A DNA stretch of 36,650 bases from Chloroflexota bacterium. Lineage in GTDB: Bacteria; Chloroflexota; Dormibacteria; Dormibacterales; Dormibacteraceae. The notes below the pieces were generated by a model. It was not told the DNA's origin. It did not search any database and saw only the letters and a program-made list of their open reading frames with translations. A program made the position numbers and the translations under genes. Where the stretch lies: assembly GCA_005881275.1 (NCBI GenBank), contig VBEF01000057.1:1-36650 (forward strand), read 5' to 3'. Below, one piece after another: positions 13,068 to 24,312 of the stretch. Each line of letters starts with the position of its first letter. The stretch's first letter is position 1.

Positions 13068-14714
13068 GTGACTCTAGGCCGAAGGCTGGTTGGTGCCTTC
13101 ACGGTTTTGCTGGTCCTCGTCGCCGGGTGTGACTCTGGGATCACCGTCGGACCCAGGCTGGCCAAGGACCAGGTGCTGCGGTTGATGCTGGAAGACCAGC
13201 CGGCGACGCTGGACCCGGGCCAAACCCAGTTCCCATACGAGACAGCGGTCCTGCGCGCGATCTCGGAGCCACTACTGAAGCCAAACGCCGACCTGACCGG
13301 CGTGGTCCCGGCGGCCGCGCAGGCGTACGAGGCCAACGACGCCGGCACCGCGTACGTGTTCCACCTGCGGAGCACCGCGAAGTACTGGGACGGCACGCCG
13401 GTCAGGGCCCAGGACTTCGTTTTCGCGTGGCAGCGGCTGATCGATCCGCGGCTGGCCGCCTACAACGAGTCGCTGTTCGCGGACGCTGTCCTCAACGGCC
13501 AGCGGGTGTCGTTGATGGACCCGCAGCGCGACGCGGCTTCCATCGACGCCGCTCTCGCGACGCTCGGTCTCAAAGCCGTCGACGACTTCACCTTCCAGGT
13601 CCAGCTGGCGCATCCAGATCCCGCATTCCCGTGGCTCGCCGCCATGCCCGCCGGCGCCCCCATCAAGAAGGACATCGTGGCCACAAGTGGGGACAAGTGG
13701 TCGGCGGCCCCGGTGACTCTCGTCACCAACGGTCCGTTCAGAGTCACCGAGATGGCGAAGAACGATCACATCCGCGTGGAGCGCAACGCCAACTACTGGG
13801 GAAGCAAACCGACGTTGACCCGAATCGACTTTGTGATCGTGAGGGATGGTGCGCTGGCGCTGACGAGGTACAAGAATGGCGAGCTCGACGAGATCACAGT
13901 GCAGTCGCAGCAGGCGGGGTCAGTCGCCACCGACTCCAAGTTGAGTCGTCAGCTGGTCAAAACGCCGAACTTGACCGTCTTCTGGCTTGTGTTCCGCGTC
14001 AACTCGCCCCCGCTCGACAACCTGAAGCTGCGCCTGGCGATGGCGCAGGCGATCGACCGCAACGCATACGTGTCGCAAGTCCTGGCGGGCCAGGGTCTCC
14101 CCGCGACGACCTTCATTCCCAAGGGCATGCACGGTTACAGCCCGAGCCTCACCGCGCAGAAGTTCGACATCGCCCAGGCGCGCGCATCGCTGGCAGCCTC
14201 GGGACTCTCGGCCAAACAGGTCTCGGTGACCTTCAGCTACGACCAGTCCTCAGACTTCCGGACCAAGACCGCCAAGTTCGTTCACGACCAGCTCGTCAAC
14301 AACCTCGGCATCAACGTTGTGCTCCAGGCACTGGACCCGAACACCCTCAGCTCGCACAAAGAGAGCGGCGAGTTTCAGATCGCCGGACCGGACGGTTGGA
14401 GCGCCGACTACCCGGACCAGGCCGACTGGTACGACGTGTTTCTCACCACCAGCTCATACAACTTCGCGTTCTGGCAGAAGGAGGAGTACGACAACTTCGT
14501 CCGCGTCGCGCGCACGGACACCCAGCCGGCCAGGCGCGACCAGGAGTACCTGCAGGCGCAGGCGATGCTGGTCGGCGAGGCGCCCGTGGCCTTCCTGGCC
14601 CAGACCGCGAGCTGGTATCTGGTGCAGCCCTTCGTTCGGGGCGTGATCACCTCGCCCGTGGACGAATGGCCGGGGGCGCTGGCCCCCGCCCAACTCTCGA
14701 TCGCTCCCCACTAG
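13068..14714 (+). CDS. Peptide ABC transporter substrate-binding lipoprotein (first copy)
   Basis: A 548-residue extracellular solute-binding protein of family 5 (OppA/DppA type). The N-terminus is a lipoprotein signal: GRRLVG, a hydrophobic stretch, then the lipobox LVAGC with C21 as the lipidated residue. Family features include an early PATLDPGQ, then FHLRSTAKYWDGTPVRAQDFVFAWQRL (two adjacent blocks) and a late GWSADYPDQADWYDVF. Such proteins capture oligopeptides or similar solutes for the permease. The GTG start is 2 bases from a predicted transcription start and has only a GAGG four bases away. The next gene encodes a diverged paralogue. The exact ligand cannot be read from sequence. 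Confidence 0.92.
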   Translation: MTLGRRLVGAFTVLLVLVAGCDSGITVGPRLAKDQVLRLMLEDQPATLDPGQTQFPYETAVLRAISEPLLKPNADLTGVVPAAAQAYEANDAGTAYVFHLRSTAKYWDGTPVRAQDFVFAWQRLIDPRLAAYNESLFADAVLNGQRVSLMDPQRDAASIDAALATLGLKAVDDFTFQVQLAHPDPAFPWLAAMPAGAPIKKDIVATSGDKWSAAPVTLVTNGPFRVTEMAKNDHIRVERNANYWGSKPTLTRIDFVIVRDGALALTRYKNGELDEITVQSQQAGSVATDSKLSRQLVKTPNLTVFWLVFRVNSPPLDNLKLRLAMAQAIDRNAYVSQVLAGQGLPATTFIPKGMHGYSPSLTAQKFDIAQARASLAASGLSAKQVSVTFSYDQSSDFRTKTAKFVHDQLVNNLGINVVLQALDPNTLSSHKESGEFQIAGPDGWSADYPDQADWYDVFLTTSSYNFAFWQKEEYDNFVRVARTDTQPARRDQEYLQAQAMLVGEAPVAFLAQTASWYLVQPFVRGVITSPVDEWPGALAPAQLSIAPH

Positions 14715-14725
14715 GCTCGGGCGGC

Positions 14726-14739
14726 CAAACGGCCGTTTG
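14726..14739. repeat. Perfect 14-base palindrome between the two binding-protein genes
   Basis: CAAACGGCCGTTTG begins 12 bases after the first lipoprotein gene. It may be a weak terminator (TTTG on the 3' side) or an operator. Confidence 0.35.
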
Positions 14740-14762
14740 CCTCAGAACGCTCGCTTAGGAAC

Positions 14763-14792
14763 TTGACTATTGTGAGTCAACCACAACAGAAT
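14763..14792 (+). promoter_or_regulatory. Inverted repeat and possible promoter before the second binding-protein gene
   Basis: TTGACT (14763-14768) and AGTCAA (14775-14780) form an inverted repeat with a 6-base spacer. TTGACT also matches a -35 box, with CAGAAT (14787-14792) 18 bases on as a moderate -10. This could be a regulated internal promoter, with the repeat overlapping the -35. Low certainty. Confidence 0.35.
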
Positions 14793-14822
14793 TCGATCTG
14801 GCCCGAGTGGCTGTGAGTAAGA

Positions 14823-14870
14823 CCTGCAGCCGGCGCACTCTCGCCCCGTGCCCGGGAAGAAGGCTGCAGG
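14823..14870 (+). promoter_or_regulatory. Structured 5' leader before the second binding-protein gene
   Basis: CCTGCAGCC (14823-14831) pairs perfectly with GGCTGCAGG (14862-14870), closing a 30-base interior. Inside, GGCG (14832-14835) pairs with CGCC (14842-14845), directly stacked on the outer stem, and CCG (14846-14848) can pair with CGG (14853-14855). The result is a compact three-way-junction-like RNA ending 24 bases before the start codon. I do not recognise it as a known riboswitch class. Confidence 0.45.
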
Positions 14871-14894
14871 ACATGTCTGAGAGGTAAGACGCGT

Positions 14895-16577
14895 ATGCAT
14901 CTAGGTGTGAGCATCCGAGCGGCAGCGCTCGCGACTGCAGGTGTCTTTGCCGCCGTGGCGTGCGGCGGTGGTACGAGCTCGACGGGAGTGAATCCGGCAT
15001 CGCCTGACAAGCAAATCCTCCGGGTGAACGTAGACACCGAGCCGGGGACGCTCGACCCCACTCAGCAGCAGTGGGTTTACGAAGCCAACGTGGGACGGAA
15101 CATGTTCGAGGCTCTGGTCACTCCGAAGGCCGACCTCTCGGACGTCCAGCCCGGCGCTGCATCCAGCTGGACCGTCTCCTCAGACGGCTTGACGTGGACG
15201 TTCAAGATCCGCAGCGGCGAGGTGTACAGCGACGGCACGGCCGTCACCGCGAGCGACTTTGTGCGCTCCTACAAACGCATCCTCGACCCGACGGTCGCGG
15301 CGCCATACGAGTCGTACTTTGAAGCGATCAAGGGCGCGAGCGCGTATTCGAGCGTCGACGCGAAGAACTCGACCGCGGTCAAGACATTTCTTGACGGCCT
15401 CGGAGTTGCGGCGCCAGACGCGCAAACCTTTGTCATCACGCTCGCCAATGCCGCTCCTTGGTTCAAGTGGGTCACCAGCCTCTGGCTGGCCGCTCCGATC
15501 AAGCAGGCAGACGTCGACGCCGGGGGCGCGACCTTTGGCGCGGTCACGGCCGACGCGGTGGGCAAGCTTCACGGAAACGGACCCTTCATGCTCGGCGAGG
15601 TGGTCCCGAAAGACCACATCACGCTGGTCCCCAACCCCAAGTTCCGGACGCAGCCAAAACTGCAGAAGGTGATCCTGCTCTACATCCCGGACGGAAACGT
15701 CGAGTTCGCCAAGTTCCAGAACGGCGAGCTGGACATCACCCGAGGCGTGCCCAACCCGGACGTGCCCACGGTGCTCAATGATCCGAAGCTGAGCAAGCAA
15801 GTGCTGCGCGGTCCGACACTCCTCAACTGGTGGCTCGACTTCAACACCACCAGGCCGCCCCTGAACAACGCGGATCTGCGACTCGCGCTAGCGAAGTCGA
15901 TCGACCGCGACTCTTACATCAAGAACATCCGACACGGCATCGGCACTCCGTCTACCTACTTCATCCCCAACGGCGAGCGGGGTTACGAGCCGTCGGACAT
16001 CCAGAAATACGACTGCACCGCGGCCAAAGCGCTGCTCGCCAAGGCCAAGGCTGCGGGCGTCACGGACGCGCAACTGGCCGGCCTTCACTACGAATACGGC
16101 GCGAGCTCGGCCCGGAAACCCACCGCCGAGTTCTTCCAGCAGCAGTGGCAGCAGTGCTTGGGCCTCAACGTCATCGTGGACGCGGCGGAGAGCCAGACCC
16201 ACTCCAGAAACCTGAAAACCTCGGTCCACAACTACTGGATTTCCGGGGTTTCGGGCTGGCAGGCCGACTACCCGGACGGCCAGGACTGGATGGACATCTT
16301 CACGACGGGCGGCGGAAACAACTTCCCCGTCTGGTCCAACAAGCAATACGACGACCTCGTCAACAAGGGCGACAACGCCCCGAAGCAGGCTGACCGCGAC
16401 GCCGCGTACAGCCAGGCGCAGAAGATCCTGGAGCAGGAAGCTCCCGTGATGTTCCTGTACCAGGACGAGAAGTTCCTTCTCGTCTCCTCCAAGGTCAAGG
16501 GCTGGCAGAGAAGCGCCCTCGACGACGACTGGATCGGAGATGTAGCGACCGCGACTTCGATGTACATTGCCGCGTAA
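14895..16577 (+). CDS. Peptide ABC transporter substrate-binding lipoprotein (second copy)
   Basis: A 560-residue family 5 solute-binding protein. The signal peptide ends at AAVAC, with C23 lipidated and followed by GGGTSSTG, a typical flexible lipoprotein linker. It shares the segment order of its upstream neighbour: GTLDPTQQQWVYEAN early, SDGLTWTFKIRSGEVYSDG, then ADYPDGQDWMDIFTTGGGNN late. The two are clearly paralogous but well diverged, which suggests an old tandem duplication with different ligand ranges. The ATG at 14895 has GAGAGG about ten bases upstream. A strong hairpin follows the stop, before the permease genes, consistent with higher expression of the binding protein. Confidence 0.92.
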   Translation: MHLGVSIRAAALATAGVFAAVACGGGTSSTGVNPASPDKQILRVNVDTEPGTLDPTQQQWVYEANVGRNMFEALVTPKADLSDVQPGAASSWTVSSDGLTWTFKIRSGEVYSDGTAVTASDFVRSYKRILDPTVAAPYESYFEAIKGASAYSSVDAKNSTAVKTFLDGLGVAAPDAQTFVITLANAAPWFKWVTSLWLAAPIKQADVDAGGATFGAVTADAVGKLHGNGPFMLGEVVPKDHITLVPNPKFRTQPKLQKVILLYIPDGNVEFAKFQNGELDITRGVPNPDVPTVLNDPKLSKQVLRGPTLLNWWLDFNTTRPPLNNADLRLALAKSIDRDSYIKNIRHGIGTPSTYFIPNGERGYEPSDIQKYDCTAAKALLAKAKAAGVTDAQLAGLHYEYGASSARKPTAEFFQQQWQQCLGLNVIVDAAESQTHSRNLKTSVHNYWISGVSGWQADYPDGQDWMDIFTTGGGNNFPVWSNKQYDDLVNKGDNAPKQADRDAAYSQAQKILEQEAPVMFLYQDEKFLLVSSKVKGWQRSALDDDWIGDVATATSMYIAA

Positions 16578-16600
16578 GGAAACAGTTTGTCAGTAACCGC

Positions 16601-16626
16601 GGGCGCCCCTTTTCGGAGGGGCGCCC
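16601..16626 (+). terminator. Intercistronic hairpin between binding-protein and permease genes
   Basis: GGGCGCCCC (16601-16609) pairs perfectly with GGGGCGCCC (16618-16626) around TTTTCGGA. There is no T-tract. Such hairpins after binding-protein genes usually stabilise the upstream message or reduce read-through so that the lipoprotein is made in excess. It also argues against the permease start upstream at 16587. Confidence 0.6.
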
Positions 16627-16658
16627 TGCCCTTCTTGGCCTGGATTCCGCGGGGGCGC

Positions 16659-17627
16659 ATGACCAACCTCGCGATTTACATCATCAGGCGCCTGCTCTGG
16701 ATGATCCCTGTTCTCTTCTTCGTCATCGTCATCACATTTGGCCTGATGCATCTGGCCCCCGGCGGTCCATGGGACCGCGAAGGGAGGCAGCTCTCGCCCC
16801 AGGTCGTGAACAACCTGAACGTCAAGTACGGTCTGGACAAGCCGCTCCCCCAGCAGTTTTTGACCTACATATGGGGCGTCGTCCACTTTGACTTCGGGGA
16901 CTCTCTCAAGTCGCCGGGGCAGCACGTCTCGGACCGGATCCTGCAGAGCTGGCCCTACACGTTCACGCTGGGGGCGGTCGCATTCATCCTGCTCGTACCG
17001 ATCGGAATCGGCCTCGGGGTGATCGCAGCCCTGCGCCAGAATTCGCTGCTCGACTACACCGCGCTCGGGCTCGCCACGGCTGCGGCCTCGACGCCGAACT
17101 TCGTCGTCGGCATCTTCTTGATCATCGTCTTTGCGCTAGGCATGAACAAGCTGACCGACGGAAACTTCTACTTTCCAACAGGTGGCATGCCGCAGCCATT
17201 CAACCCGTTTCAGGTGGAGCTGATCATGCCGGTGATCACGCTCGCCGCCCTGCCTACCGCCTATATCGCTCGCCTGACCCGGTCGAGCACGCTCGATACG
17301 CTCCGCCAAGACTTCGTCCGCACGGCCTGGGCCAAGGGTCTCAAATCCCGACTTGTCGTCATGAGGCATGTGCTCAAGAACTCGCTGATCCCGGTCGTCA
17401 CGGCCCTCGGCCCGACGTTCGCCTTTTTGATCACAGGCTCGTTCATCACCGAGACGCTGTTCTCGATCCCGGGCATCGGGCGCGCCTTCGTGACGTCGAT
17501 CGCCGGCCGTGACTACACGATGATCCTGGGCACCACGATCCTCTTCGCGGTTTTGATCGCTCTGGTCAACCTCGTCGTCGACGTCCTCTATGTGTTTATT
17601 GATCCGCGCGTCAGGCTGACTGACTGA
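16659..17627 (+). CDS. Peptide ABC transporter permease, OppB/DppB type
   Basis: This permease of 322 residues begins MTNLAIYIIRRLLWMIPVLF, the standard cytoplasmic start and first membrane helix of OppB/DppB proteins, followed by ITFGLMHLAPGGP. About six hydrophobic segments are visible. The EAA-like coupling loop is RQDFVRTAWAKGLKSRLVV, which docks on the ATPases. I prefer the ATG at 16659; a TTG at 16587 would add 24 atypical residues encoded by the upstream hairpin. The stop overlaps the next ATG (TGATG). Confidence 0.93.
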   Translation: MTNLAIYIIRRLLWMIPVLFFVIVITFGLMHLAPGGPWDREGRQLSPQVVNNLNVKYGLDKPLPQQFLTYIWGVVHFDFGDSLKSPGQHVSDRILQSWPYTFTLGAVAFILLVPIGIGLGVIAALRQNSLLDYTALGLATAAASTPNFVVGIFLIIVFALGMNKLTDGNFYFPTGGMPQPFNPFQVELIMPVITLAALPTAYIARLTRSSTLDTLRQDFVRTAWAKGLKSRLVVMRHVLKNSLIPVVTALGPTFAFLITGSFITETLFSIPGIGRAFVTSIAGRDYTMILGTTILFAVLIALVNLVVDVLYVFIDPRVRLTD

Positions 17628-18553
17628 TGGCGACTGCGATCGGCATCGCGCAGCAGGTCGATTGGGATGTCCCCGAGCAGACCGGTCTCTGGAGCGACGC
17701 ATGGGTCCGCTTCCGGCGCAACCGTCTGGCGGTCGGGGGACTTGCGGTCATCATCGTCATGATCGTGCTGGCGATCGGGGCGAGACTTCCTGCCACCCCT
17801 GGCGGCCTGTGGCACATCCTCCACATCACTGGAGACCCGGTCTCGCAAGACGTGGTCAACTCGTATGCCCTCCCGTCGCTCCAACATCCCCTGGGTACCG
17901 ACATCCTCGGTCGCGATCAGCTGTCGCGGATTCTCTACGGAGCTTCGATCTCGCTGACGATCGGGATCGTCGTTCAGATCTTGATCCTGTTCATCGGCGG
18001 CGGAATCGGCATGGCCGCCGGCTACTTCGGAGGGTGGGTCGACAACCTCCTGATGCGGTTCACCGACATCATGTACGCCTTCCCTGATCTGCTCCTGGTG
18101 CTGGTTTTCGTGGCCGCTTTCGGGCCGAGCTTCTGGAGCATCTTCATCGCGCTCGGCCTTGTGTATTGGGTCGGACTGGCGCGCCTTGTCCGCGGCCAGG
18201 TCCTGTCGATCAAGGAGAAGGAGTACGTAGAAGCGGCGATCATGACCGGGACGGCGCCGCTCAAGCTCATCGTCAAGCACCTGGTGCCCAACTCGCTCGG
18301 TCCTGTGATCGTGACGCTGACGTTCGGCATCCCGGCAGCGATCTTCACCGAGGCGGCGCTGAGCTTCCTGGGCATCGGCATCCGGCCGCCGGAGCCGAGC
18401 TGGGGGGTGATGATCGAGGACGGATACGGTGGAATCTTCGCTGACCCGCGCCAGGTGATCTTCCCCGGCATCGCGGTGGCGCTCACCATGCTCTCGTTCA
18501 CGTTTGTGGGCGACGGGCTGCGCGACGCGCTCGACCCGCGTATGAAGCGCTAG
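17627..18553 (+). CDS. Peptide ABC transporter permease, OppC/DppC type
   Basis: This 308-residue permease partners the upstream one to form the membrane channel. It has a cytoplasmic N-terminus with WVRFRRNRLAVGGLAVI leading into the first helix, then the OppC signature HPLGTDILGRDQLSRILYGA and GISLTIG-like transmembrane segment. The coupling loop is KEKEYVEAAIMTGTAPLKLI. A late GVMIEDGYGGIFADPRQVIFPG is typical of the family. It starts at the ATG overlapping the preceding stop by one base, so the pair is translationally coupled. Confidence 0.94.
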   Translation: MATAIGIAQQVDWDVPEQTGLWSDAWVRFRRNRLAVGGLAVIIVMIVLAIGARLPATPGGLWHILHITGDPVSQDVVNSYALPSLQHPLGTDILGRDQLSRILYGASISLTIGIVVQILILFIGGGIGMAAGYFGGWVDNLLMRFTDIMYAFPDLLLVLVFVAAFGPSFWSIFIALGLVYWVGLARLVRGQVLSIKEKEYVEAAIMTGTAPLKLIVKHLVPNSLGPVIVTLTFGIPAAIFTEAALSFLGIGIRPPEPSWGVMIEDGYGGIFADPRQVIFPGIAVALTMLSFTFVGDGLRDALDPRMKR

Positions 18554-18575
18554 CCAAAGGAGCTCCGGAGTCAAA

Positions 18576-19635
18576 TTGGGCCAGATCCTGCTGCAGGTGG
18601 ACGACCTGCACACGCAGTTCTTCACCTCACGCGGGGTCGTGCGCGCAGTGGACGGCGTCTCGCTGCACATCGATGCGGGGGAGACGCTGGGCATCGTAGG
18701 CGAGTCGGGTTGCGGCAAGACGATCACGGCGCTCTCGATCCTGAGGCTGGTGCCTGATCCGGGACGGATCACCGCGGGCAAGATCATGTTCCGTGGGCGC
18801 GACGTCACGAAGTTCGACGATGACGAGATCCGCGACTTCCGGGGCAACGACGTCGCGATGATCTTCCAGGACCCGATGACCTCGCTGAACCCCGTCACGA
18901 AGGTCGGCTTTCAGATCGAAGAAGCGATGACCGCCCACAACCGCTTTTCGGCCAGCCTGGCCAGGACCCGAGTGGTCGAGCTGCTGAAGCGGGTGCGGGT
19001 GCCGGCCGCCGAGTCTCGCGTCAAGGATTATCCCCACCAGTTCTCAGGGGGCATGCGGCAGAGGGCGATGATCGCCATGGGCCTGGCCAACGAACCTTCG
19101 CTGCTCATCGCGGACGAGCCGACCACGGCCCTCGACGTGACGGTGCAGGCGCAGATCATCCAGCTGATGAAGCAGCTGAACCGCGAGCTCGGCACCGCCA
19201 TGATGCTCATCACGCACAACATGGCGCTCGTCGCGAGCCTGTGCCAGCGCGTGGTCGTGATGTACGCGGGCCGGATCGTCGAGGAAGGTCCCGTCGAGCA
19301 GATCTTCAAGAGCCCGCAGCACCCCTACACCTGGTCCCTGCTGCGATCCGTGCCGCGCGTCGACGAGGCCCGCAAGGACCGCCTGGTATCGATTCACGGC
19401 CTGCCGCCTGACCTGACCAACCCGCCGCCCGGCTGCAAGTTCCACCCGCGGTGTCCATTCGTGATCGACCGCTGCAAGATCGATGAGCCAGGGCTGAGCG
19501 AGGTTGCGGCCAACCAGGTCGCTCGCTGCTGGGTGCTGATGCGCAACGTCAAGGACGAGGACGTCGCGGCGGCCAAGGCCAGCGCGCTCTCGCTCGACGC
19601 GGCGAAGAAGCTCAAGGCCGAGGCCCCGCCCGAGG

Positions 19636-19658
<23 letters not shown>
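18576..19658 (+). CDS. Peptide ABC transporter ATP-binding protein, OppD/DppD type
   Basis: A 360-residue ABC ATPase that powers peptide import. Walker A is GESGCGKT with K48; the signature motif is [16 protein letters not shown]; Walker B is [14 protein letters not shown]. The C-terminal oligopeptide-transporter domain has [12 protein letters not shown] and further cysteines that in related proteins may hold an iron-sulfur cluster. The TTG at 18576 has CGGAG five bases upstream. The C-terminal tail (about 335-360) is Ala/Lys-rich. The 3' end overlaps the next gene by 23 bases if that gene starts at 19636. Confidence 0.94.
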
Positions 19659-20661
<1,003 letters not shown>

Positions 20662-20665
20662 GCGA

Positions 20666-21271
20666 CTAGCTCGGCCTGACCTCAAGGACTCGATAACCCT
20701 TCTTCGACTTCATGCGCTCGACCGCGAAGCCTTGCTCGCTCAGCCAGCTGGCCAGGGAGTCCGAGCCCAGGTTTCGCTGCACCACCAGGTATGCCGCACC
20801 CCCCGGCCTGAGGCGCGGCAGCCACTGCATCAGGAGCTCATGAAGTGGGCGCTTGCCGACCCTCACCGGCGGGTTGGAGTAAATCGCGTCGAATCGGACC
20901 TCGGCCGGCACCTCGTCCGGCTTGGCCACCGACACGTTTGGGGCGCCGGCCGCCGCGGCGTTCGCCCGCGTCAGCTCGACCGCCCGCTCGTTGACGTCGA
21001 CGGCCCAAACCCGGGCCTCCGGTGCGCGCCGGGCCAGGAAGATGGCGATCGGGCCGTATCCAGAGCCGAGATCCAGCACATCTCCTCGGGGGGGAGGCGG
21101 CGGCGCCTCACGAAGCAGGACCATGGTGCCGAGATCGATCGCCTTCGACCCGAAGACGCCTCGATCAGCCTGCAGCTCGAGATCGAGCTCGCCCAGCCGG
21201 AGGCGCACCGTCCGCGGGCGCGACGGAACGGCCGGCCGAGCTTCGAAGTAGTGGGATTTGGGTATACTCAT
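20666..21271 (-). CDS. Class I SAM-dependent methyltransferase, RsmC-like
   Basis: This 201-residue protein matches the methyltransferase-small domain found in RsmC-type rRNA guanine-N2 methyltransferases. An N-terminal [14 protein letters not shown] precedes SAM motif [14 protein letters not shown] (65-77), an acidic ribose-binding position in AVDVNERAV, and the catalytic NPPV (133-136), typical of enzymes that methylate exocyclic amino groups. It corresponds to the catalytic half of RsmC; the pseudo-domain is absent, as in many bacterial homologues. The substrate is unproven; rRNA is plausible given the location. The ATG at 21271 lacks a clear ribosome binding site. Its first codon lies next to the -10 box of the divergent rpsL promoter. 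Confidence 0.85.
   Translation of the reverse strand: MSIPKSHYFEARPAVPSRPRTVRLRLGELDLELQADRGVFGSKAIDLGTMVLLREAPPPPPRGDVLDLGSGYGPIAIFLARRAPEARVWAVDVNERAVELTRANAAAAGAPNVSVAKPDEVPAEVRFDAIYSNPPVRVGKRPLHELLMQWLPRLRPGGAAYLVVQRNLGSDSLASWLSEQGFAVERMKSKKGYRVLEVRPS
21263..21268 (+). promoter_or_regulatory. Candidate -10 box of the rpsL (str operon) promoter
   Basis: TATACT in GGGTATACTCATCGCTTGTC lies 63 bases before rpsL and touches the start codon of the divergent methyltransferase gene, so the upstream promoter elements lie in that coding region. The string closely resembles the box before rpoB. No convincing -35 was found. Confidence 0.5.
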
Positions 21272-21330
21272 CGCTTGTCGCCCAATCGGCTATTGCCGCA
21301 TGGGAATCAAACCACCATACGGAGAAACGT

Positions 21331-21717
21331 TTGCCAACCATCCAGCAGTTGGTCCGCCTTGGGCGCAGGGCGGCCAGAGCGAAGTCTAAGGCGCCCGCCC
21401 TCAAGGGCTCACCGCAGAGGCGGGGAGTCTGCGTGCGCGTCTATACCCAGACCCCCAAGAAGCCGAACTCGGCCCTCCGGAAGGTCGCGCGCGTCCGGCT
21501 GACGACCGGGATCGAGGTCACGGCCTACATCCCCGGCATCGGTCACAACCTCCAGGAGCACTCCGTCGTGCTCATCCGGGGAGGCCGTGTCAAAGACCTG
21601 CCGGGTGTCCGCTACCACATCATCCGCGGCACCCTCGACACAGCCGGCACCAAGAACCGCAAGAAGGCCCGGTCTAAGTACGGCGCGAAGCGGGAAAAGG
21701 GCAAGGCGGCTGCCTGA
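21331..21717 (+). CDS. rpsL: 30S ribosomal protein S12
   Basis: S12 (128 residues) lines the decoding centre and governs accuracy. The segment [17 protein letters not shown] and the later [14 protein letters not shown] are canonical; K43, K44 and K88 are the positions where changes give streptomycin resistance elsewhere, and all are wild type. The C-terminal [18 protein letters not shown] is slightly extended. The TTG at 21331 follows GGAG by six bases and gives LPTIQQLVR, the expected N-terminus. It is the first gene of the str operon. The stop overlaps the rpsG ATG (TGATG). Confidence 0.98.
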   Translation: MPTIQQLVRLGRRAARAKSKAPALKGSPQRRGVCVRVYTQTPKKPNSALRKVARVRLTTGIEVTAYIPGIGHNLQEHSVVLIRGGRVKDLPGVRYHIIRGTLDTAGTKNRKKARSKYGAKREKGKAAA

Positions 21718-22187
21718 TGCCTCGCCGTAACCGTCCCGTCAAGCGTGTCGTCGCGCCCGACCCCGTTTACCAGTCGGAAGCGATCGCCAAGTTCGTGAAC
21801 GTGGTCATGAGCCGCGGCAAGCGCTCCACGGCGGAAAAGGTCGTCTACGACGCGCTGGCCCGCGCCTCCAAGCAGGCGAAGAAGGAGCCGCTGGAGGTTT
21901 TCGACTCGGCCCTGCGCAACGCGACGCCGCTGCTCGAGGTCAAGCCTCGGCGCGTCGGCGGCGCGACCTACCAGGTCCCGGTCGAGATCCGTCCGGAGCG
22001 GCGGCTTGCGCTCGCCCGCCGCTGGCTCGTTCGTTTCGCGAGGCAGCGCGGGGGGAAGAGTATGTCCGAGAAGCTCGCCTTCGAGCTTCTTGATGCTGCG
22101 CAGAACACCGGCGGCGCGGTAAAGCGCAAAGAGGAGACCCACCGGATGGCCGAAAGCAACAAAGCTTTCTCGCACTTCCGGTACTAA
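21717..22187 (+). CDS. rpsG: 30S ribosomal protein S7
   Basis: S7 (156 residues) initiates assembly of the 30S head and contacts E-site tRNA; in E. coli it is the repressor of the str operon. Typical features are the N-terminal basic [10 protein letters not shown], a [23 protein letters not shown] stretch (two adjacent blocks), [12 protein letters not shown] and a C-terminal [20 protein letters not shown]-like end. Length is normal. Start and stop are fixed by the one-base overlap with rpsL and a three-base gap to fusA. Confidence 0.98.
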   Translation: MPRRNRPVKRVVAPDPVYQSEAIAKFVNVVMSRGKRSTAEKVVYDALARASKQAKKEPLEVFDSALRNATPLLEVKPRRVGGATYQVPVEIRPERRLALARRWLVRFARQRGGKSMSEKLAFELLDAAQNTGGAVKRKEETHRMAESNKAFSHFRY

Positions 22188-22190
22188 GAG

Positions 22191-24299
<2,109 letters not shown>

Positions 24300-24312
24300 T
24301 TAGGAGGAGACA

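Noticed and set aside
16587-16658. Upstream TTG start for the OppB-type permease
   Set aside because: It would begin before the strong hairpin 16601-16626 and add 24 residues unlike the family; the ATG at 16659 gives the standard N-terminus.
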